Below, in pieces: positions 1-13,500 of a stretch of 64,000 nucleotides of DNA; the stretch's first letter is position 1; each line of letters opens with the position of its first letter. The stretch is from NCBI GenBank assembly GCA_017163975.1, contig JAFFSR010000221.1:930001-994000 (forward strand), given 5' to 3'. The position numbers were made by a program, and so were the translations under genes. Under the pieces are notes generated by a model, which was given only the letters and a program-made list of their open reading frames with translations, searched no databases and had not been told where the DNA came from. Origin of the DNA: Anastatus disparis. Its lineage: Eukaryota > Arthropoda > Insecta > Hymenoptera > Eupelmidae.

Positions 1-633
1 GACATGGACATAAGGGAACAAGGATCGAAAAGATAGAGAGAAAAACGTATACTTGGAGAAAAGTGAGAGAAGGAGAATGGGTGATTAAATGTCTGAGGCT
101 AAGAAAGAAGAAAAAAAAGACAGACAAGGGAAGAGTCATTGCATAAGACAAGGAAAGAGATTGCTAAGAGAATGCAAGAAAAGGGACAGTGTGAGACAGC
201 TAAATACGAGTTGGAGAGAAATAAAAAAGAAAGAAAAGGAAAAAATAGCGGAAGAGAGAGAGGTCAGGAAAAAAACCCAGGAATGAGAGATGAAACGACT
301 GAGCGAAAGAGAGCATAGAATAGAAGAGTAGAAGAGATAAAAAGAGGAGAAAGAGAAATAAAAAAAAGAAGAAAAAAAAGAAAAGTGAGAGAGCGGTGTG
401 GGAAATCGTAGTAAAAGGGTAGTCCAACCCCATCCCATTTCATTCTCCTCTTCAACCAACCAACGGAAGGCGAAAAAAGCGGAAAGAGGAGAGTGAGTTA
501 GTGAGTAAGAGAAAGAGAGAGAGAAAGAGATTCTGTAGTACTGTGTGCTACTGCCTGTGTGCAGAGCAACGTAATTGCGTTGCCGAGAAGTTTTCCCCGG
601 GTGAGAGGTAACCAAGAAAATAATGAATGGGGC

Positions 634-666
<33 letters not shown>

Positions 667-2890
667 TAGAGATAGAGAGAATAAAAGGAAGGGTTGGTGG
701 TAGAGCTTTTCAGAGCGAGCAATTCAACGGGTACTCGAGAGAGCGAAAGAGTAAAGTGAGAGTGCGGGGTTGGTTGCCGGCGTTACCACCGACTTTTCCG
801 GTGAACTAAACGAAATGGCCGAACTTTTCCGGGCGCGATCTCTTGCTCTGCTACTGCTCGCCAATGTCGTTACCCGTTTTCCTCTTTCTCTCTTCTCTCT
901 CTCTCTCTACGTTTTCTCGACAAGTGCACGACGCCAGGAGACTCTGGTGTTTATGTTCTTCCACTTCGCTTTTTCTCCTCTATTCGTTTTTCTCTCTCTG
1001 TGCACAAGCTAGCATTTTTTTTCTTTTCTTCTTTTTTACTTTTTCTTTTTTATTTGCGTGTATGTGTATGCGCGAATGTAAGGGAGGGTAACGAATGGAG
1101 CGCGATCGAATAAAAAGCAAATAGAAATAAAGCCAAAGATATTTCTCCCTATGGAATTTATATGCCAAGATGCTGCCACCGACCGATGTTCGCTTTCTAC
1201 TACTTTCTTCTTTTTTTTTTTTTTTTGTTGGAAGCATTGAATTTTTATGCTGCATTTCTGAATGTAACGATATAGATATATTCTGAATGCATCTTTATTT
1301 CTTCTTCTTCTTCCTTCTTTTTTTTTATTCTTTCGAGTACGTTCTTGTTTTGTCGATGCTGAATGAAAGGACAATTTTGCTGCTTGACTGATAGCGGAGA
1401 TACATCGTTTTTCGTTTATTGATTAGGGAAACACGTATATAGCAATGTATCGAACGTAATTTATTGTAAAATGAAACTAGAATGATTTTATTATCATATT
1501 TTAGTATATTTTTCTTATCTTGTATTTTATTTAATGTTTCAATAATTTACAAAATTCTAAAATACTACTCAATTTTGTCAAATATTTATAATTTTAAAAA
1601 CTCCACAAACAATTTTCTATTAAAAGCATAAAATATTAGCGATCCTATATCAACCTAGTTTTTCTCCAAATATCAATTCATCAATTCTAATTTCTTACGT
1701 TTTAGAATTTCAAAACATTAGTATAAAAATTAATAAGGTTTAATAAATTAAAACATCGTTTCACTTCATTACTATAACACGAGTCTTGTTGACCGTTATA
1801 ACAAAGCTCAGCGATCAATTAATAAATATTCTCATAGTTATCTGTTTAACTTTCATCTCTCATACCCCCCTTCGTTGAACGTTGAGAATGGCAAGAGTGA
1901 GGAAACTTTGCCAAGAATTTCAGTGGTCACGATATTTCAATTAGCATACAGAGATATACGTGAAATTTTGCACGGGCGCCTCGTTTAATGTTTTACTAAC
2001 TCTCTTGCTATCTATCTGTGCCAAAAAGTGAGTCATCCAAGAAAAATCATACAAGTATGAATAGTTTAACTGTTCAATAAAATATACTATTATCTAATAA
2101 CAAAGAACAGTTCATATTTTATTGTTACAAATTTAAGTTGAAATTTATTTCCAAAAAGGAGAATTTTTCAAAATTTCTTTTTTTTATTATATTTGATGTT
2201 TTGTTAAAAAAAATAAAGATCTAATTCAGTAATTTTTAGGAAAACAGTCCATCTTACTAAAAATATTAAAGAACAACAATTACTTCACTTTCTAATAATT
2301 CTAGGCCGTGTATACAATGTAGCTAAAAATCGTTAAATAAAATTCTAAAATATACAGCAAAATGATTGTTTTATTCAGGAAATCATATTATTAAAATAAA
2401 ACATAGTAATTTTAGCGATAGCATTTAGTTTATTTTCACAATTTTAAAAGCCAGCATATCTCACAGTATAATATTTCACTTTGGATACAAATTATATTTC
2501 AAACATTGATTATGTGATTTATTACCTTTACTATCTGGTTGTTTTTACGTTCCTTTTTTTTTTCTCGTGTACGCGAATATTATTAATAATTATTTCAATA
2601 ACATACTTTAAGCAACATTAAGCAAACATTTCAAGTTTCAACATGTAGACGGTCTATACGTGTAGATGGAGAAGGTGAAAGGCATAATATGTTAAGCTCG
2701 ATAAAGCAACTTGTATATGTGTACATTTATGTGAACGCTAGCGCGTGTTACTGGACTCGCGTATTTACACCTCGCGTTACATTCTCATTCCTCTCTCTCT
2801 CTCTTCGAAAGCGTTAGCGCGCTAGTCTCTCTCTCTCTCTGGTGAGCGAGCGCGCGCTCTCGATCCCCGTAATGGACGTAAATCAATGCG

Positions 2891-2899
2891 TATAAATAG
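2891..2899 (+). promoter_or_regulatory. TATA-box-like element in a CpG- and CT-rich block
   Basis: TATAAATAG lies just downstream of two CT arrays (2790-2804 and 2826-2841) and a GCGCGC-rich segment, and is followed by GTGGCGCGCC. An initiator-like ACATCACTTG lies about 30 bases on (2921-2930). The arrangement looks like an insect core promoter with GAGA-type elements. No gene is visible directly downstream; the frame at 2945 encodes a low-complexity basic peptide. An alternative groucho start or a non-coding transcript is possible. Confidence 0.3.
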
Positions 2900-3828
2900 A
2901 GTGGCGCGCCGAATAGATTAACATCACTTGATAGCAATAGCTATATGGCTATAAAAGAGAAAGAGAGAGAGAAACACGAGGCGTTAAACTGCTTCTTGTT
3001 AAAGCGCGCGATTAATTCTACTTATCGGATTTATGTCCGACGGGTTTTGAAGCGGAGGCTCGAGAGCAAGCGATATCTAACCGATAATATGAGTGAAAGA
3101 AGCAGAAAAAAGAATAAAATAAAATAAAACGTTAACTGAATTAGATGAGAAAAGTGAGTATAACGAACTCTGTTAAAAGAGAACCGCACCAGTGCGTGAC
3201 TCATGCAAGCTTTTTCGCGCCTTTTTTTTCATCATTATTCAGAATGTATGATTAACTTAGCGATGTGTGTTCAACTGTTTTTTTTTTCTTCTTTCTTCGT
3301 TTGTGGTTTGATGATTTTAAATGAGAGAACAGTTAGCGATCGGATGAAGGTGTGTGCTTGTTTACGCGCGTTACTTATATTCATTTTGTAAATAAGGATT
3401 GTTTTTTCTTTCTTATTTTAGCATCAATCGGAAGATCTGTGCCGCGTTAACAGTCTTTGCTGCTCTAATTTTTTTGCCCGTTATTTTGCTGATTATCAAA
3501 TTGCTACTTGAACTCTTTATACTTTACTAACATTCTTTGATTGATTTGATTAGTTTAGAAATTTATTAACTTCGTTTGAAAGAGTTAAAACGTAGTTTTG
3601 CGTATACGATTTAATTTTGTCTGTCATGTTTCCGAATAGAAAATTATTGACTAGAAAAATAAAATTCTTATGTATGTCCCACAATTGTCACCAAAAATGA
3701 TAAGTTAATTAAATGGTTAAATTATTTTCATAAGTATTGTAAGTTTTAATTATTGTTCTGATTGATAATTTTAAAATTGATACTAAAATGTTTGAAAAAA
3801 TGATTATTTAAAGTTTTAAATCATAAAT

Positions 3829-3848
3829 GTGGTCAGAAAACTGACCAC
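3829..3848 (+). repeat. perfect hairpin followed by a T run
   Basis: GTGGTCAG, four A residues, then CTGACCAC: a perfect 8-base stem directly followed by eight T residues. It has the form of an intrinsic (rho-independent or Pol III-like) terminator, but this is an insect intron and no transcript ending here is evident. Confidence 0.5.
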
Positions 3849-5184
3849 TTTTTTTTCATCAACATCGAATTTTTTTGCTCAAATTTGTTGATAGCTTTTT
3901 AATACAAAAAAATACGTCTGTGTGTGCGCTCGCAGGGTCGATATTATATTTTGTTATTTTATACTCTTGAAACATCAGGCGTATGCAATAAACGCGAGGG
4001 AAATTGTCGGATTTTTTTTTCCTCCTATAGAATATATAGCCAAAGCGCTGATTGGAAACGACTGGAAAAATATTTGTATTTCTGCTTGCTATGGCTATAT
4101 GGCTAGCGTTTGCCTCGCTTGCCTTGCCAGTGGGTCAATCAAACTCAATTTCCGGGAGACTTTCCGCGTCGTGTACAAGTGTATAAGCCTCTCTCTGCAT
4201 GCCCAAAGATTGAACCGCTACGAGGTGAACGAGGCAGCAGCAGCAACAGCAAGCAGCTTGCTAGCGCGCGGATTTAATTTAATTCCTGTCAGTTTTGCTT
4301 TCTGTCTCTCTTTTGCTATAGGCACTTCTGAAAACGCCGTCGTAAACATCCCTTGATACCTCTTTTCACTAGTTTCACTTCGTCTGATGCTTCCGCCAAA
4401 GCTTTTTTAGCCTTTTATATACATATATACAGTATGTAGCGGAAGATAGCTTGGCTTTCTATACACTACTGAGCCGCCTTCTTCTTCTACTTCTTGCCTT
4501 TGCGGGATTTTTCGTTTTCGCCGATGAAAGGAGGAACTTTGAAGTAGCGCAAGATGAATGGCTTAGGGAAAGGCTTCTCTCTGATATGCTTGGCTTTGGT
4601 GTGTACATGTATGGGAATATGTTATACATGCTTCGCTATCGTGTTTTTACAGTCAGTTTGCTTTTTTTTCTCTACTTCTTCTTCTATTCGCGAGTATGCA
4701 AAATGTTCCGCATGCTTTTGAAAAACAGATTTCAATAATGCTGAATATTTTATGAATACTTTTTAATATTTTATACTTATCCAACAATAACAAAAGTTAC
4801 TTTAATGCAAAAACATTATTCTGAATACGATATTAAATCCTCTATTATATGTAATATAGTATGTATAAAATCAAAATGAAATTTGTAATTGAAAATTAGT
4901 AAATCTATATACTTTTCATTTTGAAAATTTAGTATTCAAAGTATACAGTGTCACTTTTCGTAATTTTAAGTTTGTAAATTGATATGCAAATAAATAATTC
5001 AAGCTGTTTAAACAGTTTTATTTTATTTTTCAAATTGACAATTAATTTTACTGTTATAACTAACAGTACGTGTGATTTAAGTTTTGCAAGACATACTCAA
5101 CAAAATATGTATCCCTTGAGAGAAAGTAAAATGAACAGAGTATAGGAGCAATGTGGGACTAATTTGTCGTTTCTCTGATTGCAG

Positions 5185-5322
5185 ACGGAAATAGCGAAGA
5201 GGTTGAACGCCATTATCGCACAAATTCTGCCATTTCTCTCGCAGGATCATCAACAGCAGGTGGCAACTGCGGTTGACAGGGCAAAGCAAGTCACCATGAC
5301 CGAGCTCAATGCAATCATTGGA
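5185..5322 (+). CDS. gro: groucho exon: end of the Q (oligomerisation) domain
   Basis: This exon encodes 46 residues, starting [11 protein letters not shown] and ending ELNAIIG. They match the second amphipathic helix and tail of the Groucho/TLE Q domain, the coiled-coil segment by which the protein forms tetramers and contacts TCF/Lef. The fly protein reads very similarly here ([21 protein letters not shown]). The acceptor is a TTGCAG ending at 5184 and the donor is GTAAGT at 5323. Both exon ends are phase 0. In family members the residues just before TEIAK are the first Q helix and the N-terminus, about 80 residues, and these are not in the window, so the gene starts upstream. No ATG in this exon is a believable start. 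Identity is secure; the borders rest on sequence reading only. Confidence 0.95.
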
Positions 5323-6118
5323 GTAAGTATTAATCACTATTACAATATTCTACAACAACTGTTCCTTACAATTTCAATACAAGACTAAAATCCTATTTGC
5401 CAAATTCTCAACTGAATATTGGATGGACAATATATAAAAGATGATTTTTTTCTCAATGTATTTTTAAATTTTACATTTATTAAACTGTACATTACGTTTT
5501 TTAATTAGAAGCCTTAACATTTTAAAATACAATTAAAACTGAACGAATCCACATTAATAAATTTTCCATTATTAAAGAATTACGTAAGTGTGATTTTTTA
5601 ATCAAATACAATTCCCATTAATCATAATGAGAATTTTATTACAAATTATCTTTTGTTTTAAATTAGTTGTTATAACATATATCAATAATTGACTTAATTC
5701 ATATCAGCATATAAAATTCTGTAATGATGTGAACTTCGTCCGCTTTGATAATCCATTTTAAAATATATCAGTTTCAGATTATTAAATAATAATATTAAAT
5801 TTCAATTAAAAATTTTATATTTTATATGTATATTTCGAAGAGTTTTGCTTTTCATTTTGTTTTATGAATTAATTCAATATTTTCATCATATATATCCTTT
5901 TGAAATTTTTCATTTTTAATAATCCAATATTTTACAACCGCTTCTTTAAATACCCACATATTCATGATTATGAATAAAACTGAAATCGCATTACAATTTC
6001 ATTTCCCCTTCTCCCTCCCCCCAACATTTTCATGATAATCCATACATTTCAATGTATAATATTCTTTTATGCTTTAGCAGCTATCAAAATTTTACGACCA
6101 CGAATCAAGTGTCATTCT

Positions 6119-6140
6119 CATAATAATAATAATAATAATA
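6119..6140. repeat. (AAT)n microsatellite
   Basis: About seven uninterrupted ATA/AAT units within an intronic AT-rich tract. Confidence 0.9.
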
Positions 6141-7482
6141 GAGGGAGATTTTGAAATCGTGCATACGCATGCACATCCCATTAAATTAGATATAGTCAGA
6201 ATTGTCTCTCTCATGTGTATATACGCGTCAACACCTCGTCAGAGAGTACGAGCCAATTGGCGAATCACGTCTCGCGTACGATGTACAGAACGACACCCTC
6301 AAAGTCAATAATTCCCATCTGATATACCATCTCTCCCATTCTCTCTCTTACTCGTCTCAAACCATCCTCGTCGTCTAGACTAGCTAAAACAAGGAGGTTC
6401 ACTATACGCTTGCTACTCCTCGCTTTCCGCAATATACTCGTATATATGTACACTGTAAGCTCGTCTTGTGTATTCACCGCGGCTGCTTCTGCTACTGCTG
6501 CTTCTGCTGCTGCTCTTCCCACGTGTATTACGACGAAACTCACGAGGGAAAGAGAGAAAATGAGAGAGAGAGAGAAGAAGAGAGAAAGATGATGGGTATA
6601 GGTTGAAATATAGTTAGGGTACTTGGGTATACGATTGAGAACCACTGATCGCGTTGAAACTCTGTGGTGTGGTAAGGTATAGGAAGCCCGATGTGCACGC
6701 TCGAGGAATTCGAAAGCGGACGGATACCTCTCTATCTCTCTTTATACTACTAGCTACATAGCAGAGAAGACTAAAGAGAAAGAGAAGTGAGAGATTCTCT
6801 ATCCTCCTTTTACTTGGGTGTACCCGAATCCTGAATCCCCCTTCAATATTGCTCGAGCACTCAATTTCCTCCCTATTAAGCCGCCGGCTTTCCTCAGCCC
6901 ACCGCATCTTCTTCCGTTTCTCCTTCTCTTTCTCTTTCCGTTTTCTCTCTCTCTCTACCTCTCTCTCCTTGCCATTCACTAACTCCCTTGCTCTCTTATC
7001 CTTCTAACAGCAAGGTAGAAACGCCGGCAGCTTGGCTTGCCAAGCGAACACGAAGTGGAATTGATAAGGACAGATAGCACAGTTGAGTCTAGTTCTATCT
7101 CTCTTACTCTTTCTTCTTTAGCATATATAATCCTACTTCGTCTCTTGCAATCTTCCCTTTCCTCTTCCTTGCGCTCGGATAAGTTATAGTGTTATGGCGC
7201 AGAAGCACCGACTAATCAGCATTCCTTTGCTCGTACTCTCGCTCTTCCGCTATTCTCTCTCTCTCTCTCTTTTCCTCTCGGTCTTTTCTCTTTCTGTTAC
7301 CGTCTTCTTGCTTTCTTGGTGCTGACAGTGATGGGAAGATGAAGAAGAAGAAAGAGAGACCGGAGGGTGAGGGAGAAATGCTTCGCTCTGAAACTTCGTC
7401 TCTGAATCCGCACGCGCAATGGCAATGTCGCTACGTGCGGCAAATCCTTAGCAGGATTATGAAGATTCATTCTCTGAGCTGT

Positions 7483-7503
7483 TCTCTCTCTCTCTCTCTC
7501 TCT
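7483..7503. repeat. (CT)n microsatellite
   Basis: About ten CT units followed by mixed pyrimidines. It is one of dozens of similar arrays in the introns, each a potential GAGA-factor-type site when read on the other strand. Confidence 0.9.
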
Positions 7504-10500
7504 TTCTCTACTTCTCTTAACTTGCTGTTGCTTCAGTCTCTATGCTATTTTCTGTATCTTTGACCCACCCTCTGTCACCAAAACAGTCTGAAATCTGTTT
7601 ATATTTTTCTCTTTTTTTGAGATACAGATACAGATAGTCGGATTATTTCTGCCAAAAGAAGATGTAAGATAATTTGAAGGATAGCGTTTTAGTGCTTAAA
7701 TTACTTTTATCACGTTTCAAATTTAATGAGCTTTAGAATTCAACAAAGGAATGAAAATTTAATGGAAACAAACTTCTTTATGATAATATATAAATATTTG
7801 AAGTGCAATACAGAAAACATTTCAATTATCTTCTAATATACAAATGTATCAATTCTTCAAAGAAGATTGTTTATGATGACAATTTTAATATCAAAATCCA
7901 TATTACGAATTTGATATCAACAGTTTACGAACCCTTTTATATCAGAAGTATGAATCAACAATACGAAAATATATTTACTAATGCACTATATTTGAAAAAT
8001 AACTTTCTGATACCTTTAAATATAATTCTCTATGTGTATCTAAAAAATAAGGTACAATATGATCTTCTTCTAAATCGTTCATGTTGTTCAGATACCCATG
8101 TGTGTACCTCTTTTCTCTGTTCACTGCATTTCTCTTATACGTATCTAGGTACATTTTCCGCTTCTTCTCTTACAACTCTCGAGTATATTCATCTCCTTCT
8201 TCTGTCTGTCTTGCCTTTTTCCCATTCCTTTTGTCGTTTACAAAAAAGAAGAAAACTTGACTTGGAAAAACGAGATTCAGAGCGCCTTGCCGCCGTTGGC
8301 GAAGAATGAAATAGAATATACTTGAAGATAGAAAGAGAAAAGAAGAAGAAAAGTGGAAGTAAGGTTATCGTTGAGAAGCTTGAAAGAAACCTTTCCATCT
8401 TTTTTTTCTTCTTTTAAAGGAATCTTACTTCTCTCTCTCTCTTTTTCTTTTCTTCGTTCTTTTACCAATTGGATCTCATCCCATTTCTGCTCACTTCTTT
8501 TTTTTTCTTGTGATATGCGCCTTCCAACTACAGGATGGTTATAAAGTGACTTATTTATTTTTGCGCAGAAGTTGATATAATGTTTTTATATTTTGTTTTT
8601 TATTTTTTTTTCAGTAGATTGATGAAGTACTGTAATAAATTCCGGACATCTTGAGGAAGTCCATTAGCTTTTTTCTGGCACCCTTACTTTTTTCCGAAGA
8701 TTGTCTGAAAGAATTATAACTGGCAGATTATCAACTAAATACTTTTAATTCCAATAACTGGTTAGACCTAATTCTCAGAAATCATTTGTCAATGATTATT
8801 TTATAAAATTTGATGATTTGTACATTGAAAGATAAATATTGTTTACGATCTATCAGCTTTCTATATTAGCTATAACTCTAAATTACATTATCCTGCCCAA
8901 GATGGATCATTCATTATTTTCTCATTTTCTTTTACCAGCCTCTATTAAAGTTGCAATTTTATGCACAAAAGCATATACTCTTTGCTCTTAACACAAAAGA
9001 AAATTTCATCTCGGCAAACCAGAAATCTTATTTGAATTAGCAAGAGCATCTTACCCCTTCCCTCCCTTCCATCACAACGACGAAGAATAAGTAGAAAGTA
9101 GGATATTTCATTCAAATATAAATTCTACGGCGCATCCAATCATTCTCTTTCTTTCCTTCTCTCTCTCTCTCTTTCTCCAAGCTATAACAGCAATAGTAGC
9201 AACGGTATATACTTTACAACCATCTTCTCTGTATATTTCTTTTTCTCTTATCCTTTCTTTCTTTCTCTCTCTCTCTCTATTTCTCTCTTCTTTATCTTGA
9301 GCTTCGAAGATGCAGTTTTTCAACTAGGAAATACAAGTGACTTGGTACATTCTCTGAATAAGACTTTCTCTCTTACTCTTACTTTTTCTCTCTCTTTCCT
9401 TTCTCTCTTTTACGCTTGGATATTTCAAAGTAAGAGAAAGAGATATACCTCAAGGGACATGCCTGTCGCATTCAGCGAATAACTTATTCCACTATGCTCA
9501 GTATACATCCCTCTCTCTTTCTCACTTTATGTCTGTCTTCTTTTTCTTTATTTTTTTTTTTCTTTCTTTCTGTTATATATCGCGAAATTGCTTTCACGGA
9601 AGAAAGAAAGAAAGAAGAGTATATAAGCTTACTATATGTACGAAGCATCGAATGCATGGGCTAATGCAAAAGATGAGAGAAGGGGGAGAAGTAACGTCGC
9701 GGAAACGGCTTAATCGCATATTCTTCTCTCAAGTGTGTACGCATACACATCTATACATATATAAGTGTGTGTATGTGTATATATATGTATTTGGCAGGCT
9801 TTGTGGAACGTGACGGTTTTGCCCCTTTTATTTTCCTAGTCGAACGTGCGCACTTGCTCGTTACGTCGCATAGGGAATATTCTTTCTCTCTCTCTCATTC
9901 TCTTTCTTCTCTTACGCGATCTTCACGAATATGCGCATCGCTTCGTGTACTTTGCATTGCATTATGCATGTACGTGTGTGTTTCTAACACGGTCTTACTG
10001 CGGCTGTTACTACTGCTGTTGGCTTTCAGTTAGGATGAAAAATGTATTTGTCGGCGAAGCAAACCCGTGACGGAAGGAAAATGCCGCTTTTCTCTCTCTC
10101 TCTCTCTCTTTCTTTCTCTTTCTCATCTTTCTACCTACATAGTACATTATGTGATGTATGCTACCCAGTGTTAGTTTGAGGATCTCTGTTCGTTGTTTTA
10201 TCATGCATGACTTGAAGCGAGCGTTTGCTGTTGATTTTTCTTATTTTTTTATTTGTGGTTTGTGGTTAGCGATTTATCAGACTTTTTATTATTATGTAGA
10301 ATCAGAAATATTAATTATTTAATTATAGATAGGATGAAGGTTATGGGCCTTTCGATAGTATGAAATCGCCACGATTTATCTTAATCAATGTTATGCCATT
10401 TATTGAAAATAGTTTTATTTATCATATTTTATATTTAGTTAAGCTGATATTTAATTTCAAAGTTAATGGTTGAAATTCCGAAATAGAAACAATTATTTAT

Positions 10501-13500
10501 TTTGAATATCTTGAATAACTTTTGCATGAATGAAATTTAGAACATTTTAGTGTCGACAAAGTAAGTGCTAATGAGTGCATTTACACATTCACGTTTGTAA
10601 ATTGTGGACACAAAATAGTTTAGGTATATTAAATGGCAAACAAAAAATTCTTTTTGGTCAAAAAATAATAAAAATACCATAATTCCTAATATGATCCACA
10701 TTCTAAATTCTTTCTTACTCGATTTACATTTTTTCCTTTTTTTTATTGTATCTCTTTCTCATTTTAGTATATTAATTTGTATCCTTCTTCAACATCATTT
10801 AAAGATGTCTAAGCTTAAAAATAATTCTTTTTATTATGATATTAATTTGAATTTGCATGGTCTATATTGAAAGCCTTCGCCCTAATAATAAATTATAATC
10901 ATTTTTTCATTATGATATGAAGATAAATGTAATAAAAGAATCAGTAATTCAAAATCAAATTACAATGAATTATTAATATAAATATAAAATATATAAGTTT
11001 ATAATTCTGAATTCTATTGATTGATTTATTAAAAAATACGTTTTATTCAATCGTAAAATTTATAATAGAATTGTCAAAACAAAAAAAAATAAAACAAAAA
11101 TTAGCCCTTAAATTCCGCACAATCAGTATCAAAATCATCCAACCAATACGTATTAAAATAAACGCTCGGGAGAGAGAAAATTCAGTCCTTGATTTACCCT
11201 CCGGAATCGAGCATTAAAAACTTCGACAATGATCAAAACCAGTACCTCTTCTCTCTTTCTCTCTCAATACACGATTATCGCACTCCTCCTATCCTTTTTG
11301 CGATATTTTCATTCCCTCTTTGGTATTTTCGAATTCCCCGACGCGCCATCCGGAACATAATAAATTCTCGCTTGTACAATCGAGCCGAGAAATCAAAATA
11401 CGTGCGATGACCAATAAAATAACAAAATCGATATCTCTCTTTATCAATGTCCATATATAGGTGTGTCTGTGTGTACGTGTATGTCCACACATACACTTGA
11501 TTTTGTAAAAAAAAAGTATAAAAGATATATCTTTATTTACCTTCTTTGTTTCTCAACGCAAACCTCCCCCAGAAGAACCAGACGTCGACAGATGTTTAAC
11601 GATAGAGAGGTTTTAACCGACGGCAGCAAATGGCCACCGAAAATTCCTTAAGAAAAAGAGAACGCGTTCTCTCTCTCTCTCTCTTTTTCTCTCTCAGTTC
11701 GCAGGTGCTGTGAACTCGTGCGATAAGTCTCCGGAAGTGACTCAATGAATCTTTCTTCTTTCTTTCTTTTTTTTCCTTTTAAGAATTTTAAAAGGAGGGC
11801 GGAACGTCTTTATTCTAGTGGTTAGAGTACCAAGTAGAAATTGATTTTTCAGAAGATCGATTATCTACTATTTTCATTGTCTATTAGCTTTTTATATTCG
11901 ATAACAAAAAAGCTGTTTGCAATAATTTTACGAATCGATATACAATATTGACGTTCATCACATTATCACTAAAATAATTATACATTGATGAACAAAAGTA
12001 CTCTAATTAATCACTTCCCTTTTGTCAATCCATTAATCACTAATCTCTGCTAATTGAATTAACAAAAAGTTCAGTAAATCTGTCAACACGCTATCCTAAT
12101 TACATGGAATTAAAAAAAAAAGTAATTATGAAAAACCTAGTCATCTAATCTAGATAATAATAAAGAGATCAAAGTAGCCAGCATCGTGCTACTCGCATGT
12201 AATTGTCCACGGACCATGAGCTCGAAACGAATTACGAAGCGTAACCCACATATACGGCTATAATACGTCTACTTTTAAACAGGAAAAAAAAGAGCAGAAA
12301 AAGAAGAATTGTTCTACGCTTATATAGAATAAAATGAGAGAGAGAGAAGAAAAAAAAACAAGAAAAATGCCCATAATTATCGCGTACGATAATCGAGAAT
12401 GAGAGAAAAAGAGAATGTATACGTATATCTATATACATAGGGAGCTTGTTCGTTCACCGGCAAAAGGAATTACACGGCTTGCGATTTTTCCGGCATTTAC
12501 TCTTTGGACGAAAGAGAGAAAGATCTAATTATAGTTCGCGCATCGACGGTAAAACCAGGGCCCCACATTCCGTTCACCAAGCGTGTAACTTAGCCAATAC
12601 GAATATATATATACGTATATATATATATATAAACTTGAGATTGCGGCAAATGGAGAGATACAAAGAAAATTTCTTAGATAAAGATAGATTGGTTAAAGAG
12701 CTAAAGGTGAGAGAGAATCGTTTATCTTTTGTTGTTTGTTTTTGCTAAAAGGTGTTATATATGCTACAGTCCGCCAAGAAAAAAGGTTAATTTACGGGGT
12801 TTGATTGCAATTGGATGACTTAAAGTATATTTAAGTTTTTGCATAACTTTTTTATTGGTTTTCAATGCTTTAATTATAATTCAACGTTGTTGGCGTTAAT
12901 TGCTTAATTTGAAAAATTAAAATTCTTCGTTTGACCGTTAAATAAACAAACTTAATAATATACACGTTTGATCCATAGAAAAAAAAAACAAGATTAATTA
13001 CCCGAATAAAACGTAAATTTCAACAATTGGCTATGTAAAAAATTGCTTACAATACTAATGAACTTCAAGACATGAAATGAATAAGAAAACAATTCTCGAA
13101 AAAAAGAGACAATAAAAAGTAACACAATCGGTAAAGTAAAATTAAAAAGTACAATTGTAAAAAATATAATAAAAACTTGCTTAAATAGACAAAAATTATA
13201 CCAATTTACTAAAAAAAGAAGAAAGAAAAAACCAGAACGTTTACACGCACTTAAACAAACATATTAAATTCTCTTATACGACACATCCAGTATAACATAC
13301 AGATGTGGACGTCTAAAACATGTTCTTTCTCTCTTTTACTATCTCTCTTACTTTTACTCAAGTCAAGTTCTGAATACAACTCGGCAGCTTTGCAGTGTAG
13401 GGGTTATTATATCGTTAAGCCATTTAATTATCTCGGCAAACTACTTGCTCAGGAATATTCCGCCCTCTTCATCGCTTCTCCCTCTCTCCCTCTCTACTTG

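Larger units (their letters stand above)
1..5184 (+). other. groucho intron (3' part only; 5' end outside the window)
   Basis: No groucho exon or other convincing gene is visible. Bases 1-1400 are a purine-rich then pyrimidine-rich block with GA and CT arrays. 1400-2560 is an AT-rich valley. 2600-3400 is a CpG-containing block with CT arrays and a TATA-like site at 2891. 3400-3900 is AT-rich with a perfect hairpin at 3829-3848. 3900-4740 is another higher-GC block with two non-ATG open frames. 4740-5184 is AT-rich up to the exon. The first-helix Q-domain exon (expected to end ...GLNVEMHKQ) was looked for and not found. Confidence 0.8.

Noticed and set aside
136..615. 159-codon Ser/Phe/Leu open frame on the - strand.
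   Set aside because: Non-ATG start; low-complexity translation of a purine-rich + strand block.
3922..4356. 144-codon open frame with an Ala-rich patch.
   Set aside because: It starts at GTG rather than ATG, overlaps another frame of similar length, and shows no recognisable domain; its Ala run is a CAG-type repeat.
4451..4738. Open frame whose translation starts like a signal peptide (LLLLLLAFAGFFVFADE).
   Set aside because: It begins at TTG, with no upstream in-frame ATG before a stop. The hydrophobic start comes from a CTT/CTA pyrimidine stretch, typical of the islands.
1..5184. Search for the first Q-domain exons (expected peptides like YYEMSYGLNVEMHKQ).
   Set aside because: No frame with that pattern and a donor was found, so these exons lie upstream of the window.
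7803..8309. 168-codon open frame on the + strand.
   Set aside because: Starts at GTG, crosses from an AT valley into a pyrimidine island, and shows no domain or splice-consistent context.
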